Part shown: in pieces, positions 17,343-25,492 of the stretch | Numbering within the stretch: position 1 is the stretch's first letter | Layout of the letters: each line of letters opens with the position of its first letter | The notes under the pieces: generated by a model | Database searches by the model: none | The model's input: the letters and a program-made list of their open reading frames with translations, nothing else | What the model was told of the DNA's origin: nothing | Translations under genes and position numbers: made by a program | Assembly (NCBI GenBank): GCA_919902125.1 | Contig: CAKKQM010000075.1 | Location: forward strand, 1-49,130 | Reading direction: 5' to 3' | From: Actinomycetes bacterium | GTDB lineage: Bacteria; Actinomycetota; Actinomycetes; Nanopelagicales; Nanopelagicaceae | Length of the DNA: 49,130 nt

Positions 17343-18155
17343 TCAAGCTAATTCCTGTGAACGATCGCGGGCTGCAATCATTGCGTTCTTCACAATCCGT
17401 GCAAGATCTGCTGAATTAAATGAGGCAATCGCAGCAGCGGTGGTGCCATTTGGGCTAGTAACATTTTCGCGGAGTATGGTCGCGCTCTTGTCGGAGGTGG
17501 CCAACAACTTCGCTGCTCCTACTATTGTCTGAACAGTCAATTCTGTAGCCACCTCGTTGGAGAGTCCCAACTCAGTACCCGCCTTCACCATCGATTCAAC
17601 GAAGTAAAAGAAATAGGCAGGACCTGAACCACTGACCGCGGTTACTGCATCTTGTAGATCTTCGGTGACCTCGACTACTCGGCCCGTTGCTGCCAAGAAG
17701 CCGCGAACGAATTCAGATTGTGCTAAAGAAACTCCTGGGCCAATAGAGATTGCGGCCATACCTTCACCCACCAAAGTCGGCGTATTGGGCATAACGCGAA
17801 TCACTGGATTTGAGCCGCCCAGATGTGAGCTGATGAATTGAATATGTTTACCGGCAGCAAAAGAAATGATAAGTGTGTCAGGCTTAATTGATCCCCTTAT
17901 TTCAAGTAAAACAGCGGCCATATCCTGTGGTTTCACAACAAGTAATATGGCATCGCTGGTTGCTACATTCTGCGCAAGGTCAACACGGCTCACGCCATAT
18001 CGACTCACTAGTTCAAGTGCACGATCTTTTCGCTTCTCGGAGATAGTGATTGAACTAGGCGTAACACCCGCTGCGATGAGAGCGCTAATTAGAGCTTCAC
18101 CCATTACACCAGCACCGATAACACCGATTGCTACAGGTTTGCCTTTACTGATCAT
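17343..18155 (-). CDS. proC: pyrroline-5-carboxylate reductase (ProC)
   Basis: ProC carries out the last step of proline synthesis, NAD(P)H-dependent reduction of 1-pyrroline-5-carboxylate. The 270-aa protein has a Rossmann start IGVIGAGVMGEALISALI, VIRVMPNTPTLVGEGM near residue 118, and the signature TAVSGSGPAYFFYFVESM near residue 168. TAACCT lies exactly 6 nt before the ATG, consistent with a leaderless start of a proC-repeat protein-bS22 unit. Confidence 0.95.
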   Translation of the reverse strand: MISKGKPVAIGVIGAGVMGEALISALIAAGVTPSSITISEKRKDRALELVSRYGVSRVDLAQNVATSDAILLVVKPQDMAAVLLEIRGSIKPDTLIISFAAGKHIQFISSHLGGSNPVIRVMPNTPTLVGEGMAAISIGPGVSLAQSEFVRGFLAATGRVVEVTEDLQDAVTAVSGSGPAYFFYFVESMVKAGTELGLSNEVATELTVQTIVGAAKLLATSDKSATILRENVTSPNGTTAAAIASFNSADLARIVKNAMIAARDRSQELA

Positions 18156-18161
18156 GAGTCA

Positions 18162-18167
18162 AGGTTA
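18162..18167 (-). promoter_or_regulatory. TANNNT -10 box of proC
   Basis: On the minus strand TAACCT, then 6 nt (tgactc), then ATG 18155, with no Shine-Dalgarno sequence. Confidence 0.5.
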
Positions 18168-18202
18168 CCTGTAACTGATGTGCGTAATCAGAGAATAACC
18201 CG

Positions 18203-18208
18203 TAGGCT
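18203..18208 (+). promoter_or_regulatory. TANNNT -10 box of the cysteine-cluster protein gene
   Basis: TAGGCT lies 8 nt before ATG 18217. The same hexamer precedes radA and the membrane protein at 34851. Confidence 0.5.
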
Positions 18209-18216
18209 TTCGCACT

Positions 18217-19026
18217 ATGTCTGAAGTGAAGCCAGGTTTTGCCCGCGATTGGATTGAATTCACGGATCCCAACGATGAGGCCGAAATTTTTAAGTGCGAT
18301 CTGACTTGGTTGACCTCATATTGGAGTTGCATCTACGGAAATGGCTGTAAAGGCGTCTTCGCTGACCGCCCAAATGATGGATGCTGCACCGAGGGCGCAA
18401 TGTATTCAGATGAAGATGATGAGGCACGAGTTCTTAAAGCGGCCGCGGATCTCACACCAGAAATGTGGCAGTTCTTTGATGAAGCAAGACCAAAGCACCT
18501 TGGCGGGAAATTGCAGATCAGCGATAAAGATGAAGATGGCGAGCGCAAAACACGGACCATTAAAGATTCGTGCATTTTCTTAAATCGCAAGGGTTACTCA
18601 GCAGATGGCTTCACGGGTTCTTTCGGTTGCGTGTTACATCACTTGGCGCAGAAAGAAGGCCGCCACTTTGTAGATACCAAGCCAGATGTATGCTGGCAAC
18701 TGCCTTTGCGCCGCAGCTTTGAAACTCGCGAAGTTGGCGAACGCGAATATTCAATTACCGTCATCGGTGAATATGAACGCCTTGCGTGGGGCGATGGTGG
18801 CGATGATTTTGATTGGTACTGCACCAGCAATACTGAGGCTCACGTTGGCATTGAGCCCGTCTACATCTCCAACCGCACTGAACTCATCGCACTCATGAGC
18901 CAGGATGCCTATGACATCTTGGCCCGTCATTGCGACGGGCGAACTGCGGCGATTAAAGAATTAGATAAGCGCAAGCTGCCGCTCTTCGTGATCCAACACC
19001 CAGCCTCTCTTGCGGCAGAGCGATAG
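18217..19026 (+). CDS. cysteine-cluster protein (YkgJ/DUF3109-like)
   Basis: A 269-aa cytoplasmic protein without signal peptide or membrane segment. Cysteines are clustered in the N-terminal third (FKCDLTW, SCIYGNGCKG, DGCCTEGA) and again mid-protein (SCIFLNRKG, GCVLHHLA, VCWQLPLRR). The CC pair and the later C...C spacing recall the YkgJ/DUF3109 families, which are thought to bind metal or an Fe-S cluster. Similar hypothetical proteins occur in other actinobacteria. No function is known; the family call is tentative. It precedes radA with a 26-bp gap that contains a separate radA -10 box. Confidence 0.65.
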   Translation: MSEVKPGFARDWIEFTDPNDEAEIFKCDLTWLTSYWSCIYGNGCKGVFADRPNDGCCTEGAMYSDEDDEARVLKAAADLTPEMWQFFDEARPKHLGGKLQISDKDEDGERKTRTIKDSCIFLNRKGYSADGFTGSFGCVLHHLAQKEGRHFVDTKPDVCWQLPLRRSFETREVGEREYSITVIGEYERLAWGDGGDDFDWYCTSNTEAHVGIEPVYISNRTELIALMSQDAYDILARHCDGRTAAIKELDKRKLPLFVIQHPASLAAER

Positions 19027-19040
19027 TCAGACCCACGCTC

Positions 19041-19046
19041 TAGGCT
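19041..19046 (+). promoter_or_regulatory. TANNNT -10 box of radA
   Basis: TAGGCT, then 6 nt (gtaccc), then ATG 19053. No Shine-Dalgarno sequence is seen. Confidence 0.5.
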
Positions 19047-19052
19047 GTACCC

Positions 19053-20420
19053 ATGGCTAAGCCCGAAAAAGATCCATATCGCTGCAATGAATGTGGCTGG
19101 ACGACCAATAAATGGGTAGGTCGCTGCGGTGAATGTCAGGTGTGGGGCAGTGTTGAAGAGATTGCGGCCCCAAAACGTCTCTCGCTTGTTCCTGGCGCCG
19201 TTACCCATGCTGCCAGACCAATCGGTGATGTTGATTTATCTGGTGCTGCTGCGCGATCAACTGGGGTCACCGAGCTAGATCGAGTACTTGGTGGTGGGCT
19301 AGTTCCTGGCGCAGCAATACTTTTAGCGGGCGAACCTGGTGTTGGTAAATCCACCCTTGCCCTTGCCGTCGCAGCACAGAGTGCTTCACGTGGCATTCGC
19401 GCGCTCTATATCAGCGGCGAGGAATCTGCTTCGCAAGTACGTTTACGAGCCGAACGAATTGGTGCTATTGATCCGCTTCTCTGGCTCGCTTCAGAGAACG
19501 ACCTGGGCGCGCTCATCTCGCATATAGATACAGTAAAACCTGAGCTCCTCATTATTGACAGCATCCAGACCATGAGCAGTGAGGCTGCCGATGGGGCATC
19601 CGGTGGCGTTACGCAAGTTCGAGAAGTGGCAAGCGCGCTCATTCGTATTACTAAAGAGCGCGACATAACTCTGCTTCTTGTTGGTCATGTCACCAAAGAT
19701 GGCTCAATCGCCGGCCCCCGCCTACTCGAACATGTCGTTGATGTAGTCCTGCAATTTGAAGGAGAACGTCATTCACGCCTTCGTTTAATTCGCGCAACCA
19801 AGAACCGCTTTGGCGCTAGCGATGAAGTGGGGTGTTTTGATTTACATGACGGTGGCATTGAAAGCGTGGCTGATCCAACTGGCTTATTCACGACACGTCA
19901 TGCCGAACCAGTCCCTGGCACATGCGTCACGGTGACCCTGGAAGGACGTCGCCCTTTACTTGCCGAAATTCAAGCCCTCGTTGGTTTAGGTCGCGATAAC
20001 GATTATGGCAATGCTCGGCGCGTGACCAGCGGCCTTGATGCAGCACGCACATCGATGACTCTGGCCGTTTTAGAACTCCGTGCCAATATCCGCGTTGCAG
20101 GTCGCGATGTTTATGCGGCAACTGTCGGCGGTATGAAGATGACCGAACCTGCTGCAGATTTAGCACTGGCACTTGCAGTTGCATCTGCCGCAAAAGGCTT
20201 AGCCCTTCCTAGTGATTTAGTGGCAATCGGAGAAGTTGGACTAGCTGGAGAGATTCGAAAAGTTAGTGGCGTTAATCGCCGCTTAACTGAAGCTCATCGC
20301 CACGGATTTAAACGTGCCTTGGTACCGCAAGGCAGCGATACCAAGATTGAGGGCATGGAAATCGTCGAAGTCTCTCGCTTAGATCAAGCCTTAAGTCGGG
20401 TGAAGATCACTGGAGAATGA
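19053..20420 (+). CDS. radA: DNA repair protein RadA
   Basis: RadA (Sms) is a RecA-like DnaB-type helicase that promotes branch migration during recombination. The 455-aa protein has the N-terminal four-cysteine zinc finger (YRCNECGWTTNKWVGRCGEC), Walker A GEPGVGKST near residue 92, the RadA signature KNRFG near residue 250, and a C-terminal Lon-like domain (about 290-455). It ends 7 bp from the convergent kinase gene. Confidence 0.96.
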   Translation: MAKPEKDPYRCNECGWTTNKWVGRCGECQVWGSVEEIAAPKRLSLVPGAVTHAARPIGDVDLSGAAARSTGVTELDRVLGGGLVPGAAILLAGEPGVGKSTLALAVAAQSASRGIRALYISGEESASQVRLRAERIGAIDPLLWLASENDLGALISHIDTVKPELLIIDSIQTMSSEAADGASGGVTQVREVASALIRITKERDITLLLVGHVTKDGSIAGPRLLEHVVDVVLQFEGERHSRLRLIRATKNRFGASDEVGCFDLHDGGIESVADPTGLFTTRHAEPVPGTCVTVTLEGRRPLLAEIQALVGLGRDNDYGNARRVTSGLDAARTSMTLAVLELRANIRVAGRDVYAATVGGMKMTEPAADLALALAVASAAKGLALPSDLVAIGEVGLAGEIRKVSGVNRRLTEAHRHGFKRALVPQGSDTKIEGMEIVEVSRLDQALSRVKITGE

Positions 20421-20427
20421 TAGGTAT

Positions 20428-21306
20428 TCACTGCCTCGCTAATTCAGCGGCTCGAGTTGCCGACCTAATATTTGAAACTCGCACTTGCGCGCCTAATTTA
20501 CGATTAAGCGCTTGCAATAGCGGGTTATTCTCCGTGCTAAGTCCGCCTGCAAAAACTACTGGTTTACCCTCCATACCTAAGTTCTTTTCCAGTCGCCATA
20601 CTAAGTCCGCTAAGTAGCCAGCTGCTTCTTGAAGAATTTCTAACGCCGTACCATCGCCTTCCTGCGCCAATTCAATAACATGTTGAGCGATTGACGCCAT
20701 CTTGGATCTCTCATGTGAATACACGAACGACTTAATATCTTTCCAATCCAGGCAATCCATAAAAATGAGAATCCGCTCCTCAAAAGAGTTGGGAGCAATA
20801 GGCGATTGGCTTTCAATGCGAAATAAGACTTTGCGAATTGCTTCGCGTCCTATCCAATAACCGCCACCTTCGTCACCCAACAAATAACCCCAACCACCCG
20901 CACGAATTATCTCCCTGTTCTTATTGATATGTAATGCAATTGAACCAGTACCCGCATAAAGGAAAATCCCTTCTCCAAAATCAAGATGTGTTCGGTAACC
21001 AAGTTCAATATCGGTTACAAGTTCAAGACGGGCTCTGCCAAAGACGCTCCGAAAGATTTCAACAGTTGCTGCTGCGCCCTCCACTGTTTCGGAGATCCCG
21101 GTGATTCCTGCATAAATTGCCGTCACCTTTTGAGGATGTGCGACAGCCTCAATCTCTTTTAAGACGGCGATCATGCGGGTTTTAGATTCTTCACGGTTGA
21201 TGTGGCCATCCATTGATAATGATGTGCCTTCTTTAACCGTGCCTTCACTATCTAGTAAGGCCCACTTTGTTGATGAGGCCCCAGCGTCAATTCCTAAATA
21301 GAGCAC
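20428..21306 (-). CDS. BadF/BadG-type amino-sugar kinase (GlcNAc/MurNAc kinase candidate)
   Basis: A 292-aa ASKHA-fold kinase. Motifs are phosphate-1 GIDAGASSTKWALLD at the N-terminus, GTGSIALHI near residue 120, the segment GWGYLLGDEGGGYWIGREAI near 138, and adenosine loop VVFAGGLST near 253. This subfamily includes N-acetylglucosamine kinases and the clostridial MurK, which phosphorylates both MurNAc and GlcNAc. Its place as last gene of the RpiR-sugar importer operon, in a locus with murQ and anmK, favours an amino sugar as substrate; MurNAc-6-phosphate would feed MurQ directly. The start is GTG, 3 nt after the permease stop. Substrate is inference. Confidence 0.85.
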   Translation of the reverse strand: MLYLGIDAGASSTKWALLDSEGTVKEGTSLSMDGHINREESKTRMIAVLKEIEAVAHPQKVTAIYAGITGISETVEGAAATVEIFRSVFGRARLELVTDIELGYRTHLDFGEGIFLYAGTGSIALHINKNREIIRAGGWGYLLGDEGGGYWIGREAIRKVLFRIESQSPIAPNSFEERILIFMDCLDWKDIKSFVYSHERSKMASIAQHVIELAQEGDGTALEILQEAAGYLADLVWRLEKNLGMEGKPVVFAGGLSTENNPLLQALNRKLGAQVRVSNIRSATRAAELARQ

Positions 21307-21309
21307 GCC

Positions 21310-22134
21310 TTAGCCTTTCACAGCACCTGCAGTAAGTCCCTTAATGAACTGCTCAGAAAGGATGAGGTAGAGCAAAATCAATGGAAGCGCCGCCATTGTC
21401 AGACCTGCGAAAAGAATCCCCCATTGCGAGGAATATTGACCAAAGAAGACTGTAAGGCCTTGCATGATGGTCTTCTTCTCGGGAGATTGCAGAAAGACAA
21501 GGGGTAAGAAGAAATCATTCCAAATCGGTATTGCGCAGTAAATACCCACAATCGCCAGACCGGGACGTACCAGAGGCGTGAGTATGCTCCGCAACAACTG
21601 GAATTCAGAAGCTCCGTCAATTCGTGCCGCGTTATCAATGTCAGAAGGCAGGGATTTGAAGAATCCAGTCATGATGAAAATCCCAGCAGGAAGTGCCCCT
21701 GAGGTGTAAACCAGAATCAATCCCAAATGAGAATCCAATAGATGCAGCCATTTAAGTTCGATAAATAACGGCACGATTGCCAATTTCGCAGGGATAAGCA
21801 TGCCTGTTAAAACGAAGCCATAAACGAGTGAATTACCTCGAAAGTTGTAGCGACCCAACACAAACCCAGCAAGGGTCGAGAGAAAGAGAATAAGCACGAG
21901 CGAAAATCCCGTCACGATCAAAGAATTCTTGAGGTAAGTAGCAAAAGCGCCATTTGACCAAACCTCAGTGAAGTTTGCCCATTTTGGGGAAGAGGCAAAT
22001 TTAAATGGAGCAGTGACAAATTCATTGGAATCGCGGAGTGAGGAATTGAAGAGGAAGAGAACTGGGATCAGTACTCCTACAGCATTGGTAATTAAAAGCG
22101 CACGGAAGAAGAGTTTGGAGGAAAAAGTTTTCAT
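21310..22134 (-). CDS. sugar ABC transporter permease (MalG-like)
   Basis: A 274-aa inner-membrane permease with six hydrophobic segments and the ATPase-coupling EAA loop DNAARIDGASEFQLLRSILTPLVRPG near residue 170. It belongs to the CUT1 carbohydrate family. Its ATG overlaps the stop of the MalF-like gene by 1 nt. No sugar-type ATPase is encoded in the operon, so a shared MsiK-like ATPase from elsewhere is presumably used, as is common in actinobacteria. Confidence 0.92.
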   Translation of the reverse strand: MKTFSSKLFFRALLITNAVGVLIPVLFLFNSSLRDSNEFVTAPFKFASSPKWANFTEVWSNGAFATYLKNSLIVTGFSLVLILFLSTLAGFVLGRYNFRGNSLVYGFVLTGMLIPAKLAIVPLFIELKWLHLLDSHLGLILVYTSGALPAGIFIMTGFFKSLPSDIDNAARIDGASEFQLLRSILTPLVRPGLAIVGIYCAIPIWNDFFLPLVFLQSPEKKTIMQGLTVFFGQYSSQWGILFAGLTMAALPLILLYLILSEQFIKGLTAGAVKG

Positions 22135-23054
22135 TACTGCTCCACCTCCCGTCGACGCATTACGTTCGAGCCAACTGCGGCGCCGATTCCCACAATTGAA
22201 AAGATGATCACGCCAAGGGCAGACCCAACGCCAATTTCATTCGCTCCAGAATCAGCAGTGCCGAAAGCCAATCGATAGAACATGAGCGCCAAGGTATCGG
22301 TGGCCCCTGCTGGGTTTCCGCTTACTCCTCCCAATACAAACGGAATGTCAAACCATTCAAAGGCACCGATAAATGTCAGAATTGAAATGACGGTCATCGA
22401 TGGTGCAAGTAATGGGAACATAATCTTTCTAAAGACTTGCCCTTCAGTTGCTCCATCGATGCGGGCAGCTTCCAAATACTCAGTGCTGATCGCATTGAGG
22501 CCTGATAGGAAAATGATCGCTGGAAAACCGACCCAGCGCCATAAATTAATAAAAGCCATGGTCGGCAGGGCAGTGGTCGAACTACCTAGCCATGGCTTGG
22601 CCAAGAAATCCAAACCAAGATTATTGAGAAGCTGGTTAATCGGCCCAAAGTAAGGATCTAGGAAAGACTGCCACATATATCCAACAACAACGAGAGAGAA
22701 AATTACAGGCAAGAAAGTCACTGTTCGAAAGAATCGCTGCCCACGTTTGAGACGGTACAGAGCATATGCAAGAAGAATTCCAAGCGCAGTTTGCGTAATA
22801 AAGATGCCAATAAATACCAGTGTGTTATGGCGTAGTGCCATTAAAAATTGATCCCGAAACGGAAAAGAAAAAAGCCTTCGAAAATTATCTAACCCAGCAA
22901 AGCCTTCCTGATGAAATCCTGTCCAACGAAAGAAGGCGTAACTCAGCGTTGTCAGCGCCGGAATCGTCGTAAAAGCAACAATTGTCAATAAAGCTGGCGT
23001 CAAGAAGAGAAAGATGTATTTATTCTGCTCGCGCTTTAGACCCTTGGCCGCCAC
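22134..23054 (-). CDS. sugar ABC transporter permease (MalF-like)
   Basis: A 306-aa CUT1 permease with six hydrophobic segments and EAA loop EAARIDGATEGQVFRKIMFPLLAPS near residue 200. It pairs with the MalG-like protein encoded directly downstream. The start is GTG with a ribosome site (GGAG, 6 nt spacing). It is separated from the solute-binding protein gene by a 74-nt gap that holds a strong hairpin. Confidence 0.92.
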   Translation of the reverse strand: MAAKGLKREQNKYIFLFLTPALLTIVAFTTIPALTTLSYAFFRWTGFHQEGFAGLDNFRRLFSFPFRDQFLMALRHNTLVFIGIFITQTALGILLAYALYRLKRGQRFFRTVTFLPVIFSLVVVGYMWQSFLDPYFGPINQLLNNLGLDFLAKPWLGSSTTALPTMAFINLWRWVGFPAIIFLSGLNAISTEYLEAARIDGATEGQVFRKIMFPLLAPSMTVISILTFIGAFEWFDIPFVLGGVSGNPAGATDTLALMFYRLAFGTADSGANEIGVGSALGVIIFSIVGIGAAVGSNVMRRREVEQ

Positions 23055-23085
23055 TTAATTCTCCGATGTATTGAAATGAAATAAG

Positions 23086-23122
23086 AAAACTGGGCGCAGA
23101 GATTCCCCCTGCGCCCAGTTTT
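23086..23122 (-). terminator. intercistronic hairpin between solute-binding protein and permease
   Basis: Perfect 14-bp inverted repeat AAAACTGGGCGCAG / CTGCGCCCAGTTTT with a 9-nt loop. On the minus strand it starts 6 nt after the solute-binding protein stop and ends in TTTT followed by cttattt. It probably acts as a partial terminator and 3' mRNA stabiliser, giving more binding protein than permease. Confidence 0.75.
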
Positions 23123-23128
23123 TGTTCC

Positions 23129-24415
23129 TTAGGACTTACCTGTTTGTGGCTTGTACCAGGAGGCAATACCTGCCTGTACATCCTTAGCAAGTTGTTCTGG
23201 CGTTGTCTTTCCAACAATCAGGTTTTGGAAACCTGATTGCAAGATTGCTGAACCAGTTGGGGTCTTATAACGGAAGCCCACCAACATGAGATATGGAGTA
23301 CCGAATTGCTGGATTCCCTTATTGATCGCCTTGACCGCTGAATCTTTGACTACGGTTCTAGGAGTTGTTGAGATGAAGGCCAATTGATCCAATAGCGCTT
23401 GACCAAATGTCTTGGACGCCATGAAGTTTAAGAACTTCAAAGCCTCAGCCTTGTGCGCGGTCTTGGCATTAATTGCATAACCACCATCTGCCCAAGAAGA
23501 AACATACTTCTTTGCACCTTGCTTTGCTGCCGGTGCTGGAATCCAACCTAACTGCAAGTCCTTGTTAAGACTCTTGAAATAGCCAATCTCATAGTTACCG
23601 CCGATATAGAACGCTGCTTTTTCATTGGCAAAGAGAGCGCGTGCTGCATCATAGGTAAGACCTTCATAGCCTGCTGGCATATAGGCAGAAATATCTTTCA
23701 TGGCCTTAAGGCTGGCAACAAAGTTCTTGTCAGTGAATGTCTTGGTTCCCGCTACAACATCATCATAAAAATCGGTGCCCCCATAGAAAGTTGGTCCGAT
23801 TGCGCCCCACAATTGCTCAAGAGCTGGGCCGTTTCCGCCGCCATTTCCAAGCGGCAAAATTCCCTTGCCCTTTACTCGATTTAAGACACCCAGGAAGGAA
23901 CTCCATGTTGTTGGAAGTTGTCTAACTCCAGCTTTGGCAAGAAGCTTTGGGTTGTACATGACACCCAGCGCCGATACGGCGTATGGAAGACCGAAGACAG
24001 ATCTGTTTTCGAATCCGCGGGCTCCCGTAACGATGCCTGCTGGAATTTTTGCTAGAGCAGGAACATCTTTTGTAGTCAACGGCAATAAATACCCGGCATC
24101 GGAAAGGCCAGCACCTGCGCCATAAGCACGTAATTGAAGAAGATCTGGGCCTTTTCCTGCGGTAAGGGCAGTGGAAAGGATTGCGTTGTAATCAGTATTC
24201 AAGTACGGGGTGAATTTGATTGTGATTCCTGGATTTGCTGCTGTGAACTTAGCGGCCATGCTTTCATAGAAAGCCTTGTCCTCTGTTCTCCAGCTCCAGA
24301 ACGAAAGTTCTACTGCAGCACTTGCTGGTAGTGCAGAAATTGCAGGTACAGCAATTGCTGTGACTGCAAGAACTGCAGCAACCAGGCCGCGAACGCGGCG
24401 TTGCGTATTTCTCAC
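23129..24415 (-). CDS. sugar ABC transporter solute-binding protein
   Basis: A 428-aa extracytoplasmic substrate-binding protein of the carbohydrate (SBP_bac_1) family. The signal peptide (VRGLVAAVLAVTAIAV, cleavage near PASAA) is followed by mature VELSFWSWRTEDKAFYESMA, and the fold continues with KGPDLLQLRAYGAGAGLSDAG and AFYIGGNYEIGYF. No lipobox cysteine is present, unusual for a binding protein in a monoderm. The GTG start overlaps the regulator stop by 4 nt and has a strong ribosome site (GAGGAGG). The ligand is unknown; context suggests GlcNAc, MurNAc or a disaccharide of both. Confidence 0.9.
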   Translation of the reverse strand: MRNTQRRVRGLVAAVLAVTAIAVPAISALPASAAVELSFWSWRTEDKAFYESMAAKFTAANPGITIKFTPYLNTDYNAILSTALTAGKGPDLLQLRAYGAGAGLSDAGYLLPLTTKDVPALAKIPAGIVTGARGFENRSVFGLPYAVSALGVMYNPKLLAKAGVRQLPTTWSSFLGVLNRVKGKGILPLGNGGGNGPALEQLWGAIGPTFYGGTDFYDDVVAGTKTFTDKNFVASLKAMKDISAYMPAGYEGLTYDAARALFANEKAAFYIGGNYEIGYFKSLNKDLQLGWIPAPAAKQGAKKYVSSWADGGYAINAKTAHKAEALKFLNFMASKTFGQALLDQLAFISTTPRTVVKDSAVKAINKGIQQFGTPYLMLVGFRYKTPTGSAILQSGFQNLIVGKTTPEQLAKDVQAGIASWYKPQTGKS

Positions 24416-25386
24416 TTGTTTCCTCCTCGAGAGCGGGTGGGGGTTAAGTTTGAGTGAATTCCTTCGTCCTCACTCATTTTCTTTCCAGAACGACTACCAA
24501 TAGCCGCTCTGGATTGATCCAGAGCAGATTTGGTCCCGCTCCAATCTCTCTGCGCTAAAGCAACACAGAGACAATCAACCACTGTTAATTGAGCAATGCG
24601 ACTTGCAGTTGCTCCGCTGCGGAAGGTGGTTTCCCGAGCCGATGTGTAAAGAACTAGATCCGCAATCGCTGTCGATGGACTACGCAGAGTGTTAGTAATT
24701 AAGACAATCGTTACGCCACGCTCTTTGAATTCTGCCATAACATCCACGACATCAACCGTGGTACCACTATGGCTAATTGCAACCAACACATCATTTGCGC
24801 CGAGTAGTGAAATAGAAGTGAGCGCGGTATGTGCATCGCGCCAAGCAACACAGTGTTTGCCTAGACGGTTTAATTTCAACTGCAAGTCCATCGCGACATA
24901 GCCACCAGAGGCAACACCAAGGATTCCAATTGTTTTCGCTGCTATCCATGCATCAACCGTTGCCACAAAATTCTTTACATCTAATCTCTCTGCCGTTGAT
25001 TGAATTGCCCGTGCATCGGCTTGGGATATCTTTCTAATTACTTCTGATGCTGAGTCATTGACTGTTATTCCGCCATCTAATTCTGATGTCTCTAAACCTG
25101 AGTGTGCGAGACGACTGAGTTCGCTGACTAGGGCCATGCGAAATTCTGGGAAACCTTTGTAACCCACTGCCTTACTAAACCGAACAACCGAGGCGACCGA
25201 AGTGGAACTAAAACTTGCCAACTGGGAAATATTCATCTGAGCTACATGCTCAGGATTATCCAGAATTGCATGCGCAATAGCTGCTTCACTGGCGTGAAAA
25301 GAGGGGAAGGAGTTTGCAATTTCACCAAGAAGATCTCGGTAATTCCTACCGACTACCTGTAGGTTGGGTTCAGTTTCAGCCACCAT
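24412..25386 (-). CDS. MurR/RpiR family transcriptional regulator
   Basis: A 324-aa regulator. The N-terminal HTH_6 domain (about residues 12-95) includes MNISQLASFSSTSVASVVRFSKAVGYKGF, and a SIS sugar-phosphate-binding domain (about 140-280) includes KTIGILGVASGGYVAMDLQLKLNRLG and VLVAISHSGTTVDVVDVMAEF. Such proteins sense sugar phosphates; here the likely ligand is MurNAc-6-phosphate or GlcNAc-6-phosphate. It heads the sugar importer-kinase operon, so it is probably autoregulated through the site at 25402-25416. GAGGAGG ends 1 nt before this ATG, so GTG at codon 2 (25383) may be the true start. Confidence 0.92.
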   Translation of the reverse strand: MVAETEPNLQVVGRNYRDLLGEIANSFPSFHASEAAIAHAILDNPEHVAQMNISQLASFSSTSVASVVRFSKAVGYKGFPEFRMALVSELSRLAHSGLETSELDGGITVNDSASEVIRKISQADARAIQSTAERLDVKNFVATVDAWIAAKTIGILGVASGGYVAMDLQLKLNRLGKHCVAWRDAHTALTSISLLGANDVLVAISHSGTTVDVVDVMAEFKERGVTIVLITNTLRSPSTAIADLVLYTSARETTFRSGATASRIAQLTVVDCLCVALAQRDWSGTKSALDQSRAAIGSRSGKKMSEDEGIHSNLTPTRSRGGNK

Positions 25387-25401
25387 GCCTCCTCAGTTTC
25401 A

Positions 25402-25467
25402 TGAAAAAATCCTTCAAAAATTTTGGCTGTAGGCGAAAATTATTGCCAAAGATCCTGAGGTAGTCAA
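25402..25467 (-). promoter_or_regulatory. RpiR-operon promoter with candidate operator
   Basis: On the minus strand: -35 TTGACT (25462-25467), 17-nt spacer, -10 AATAAT (25439-25444), 22 nt, then TGAAGGATTTTTTCA (25402-25416), a TGAA-N7-TTCA partial inverted repeat. The operator would lie about 15 nt downstream of transcription start and 15 nt before the ATG. The same arrangement with a 14/15 matching site precedes oppA. A TTTCATGAAA palindrome (25397-25406) overlaps the site. Confidence 0.7.
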
Positions 25468-25492
25468 GCCTTTAAGGAGAGAATTTCTTGGC

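Noticed and set aside
25387-25492. Possible terminator AAGCC...GGCTT after the serine hydrolase
   Set aside because: Only a 5-bp stem with a long loop and no U tract; the gap is better explained by the RpiR promoter.
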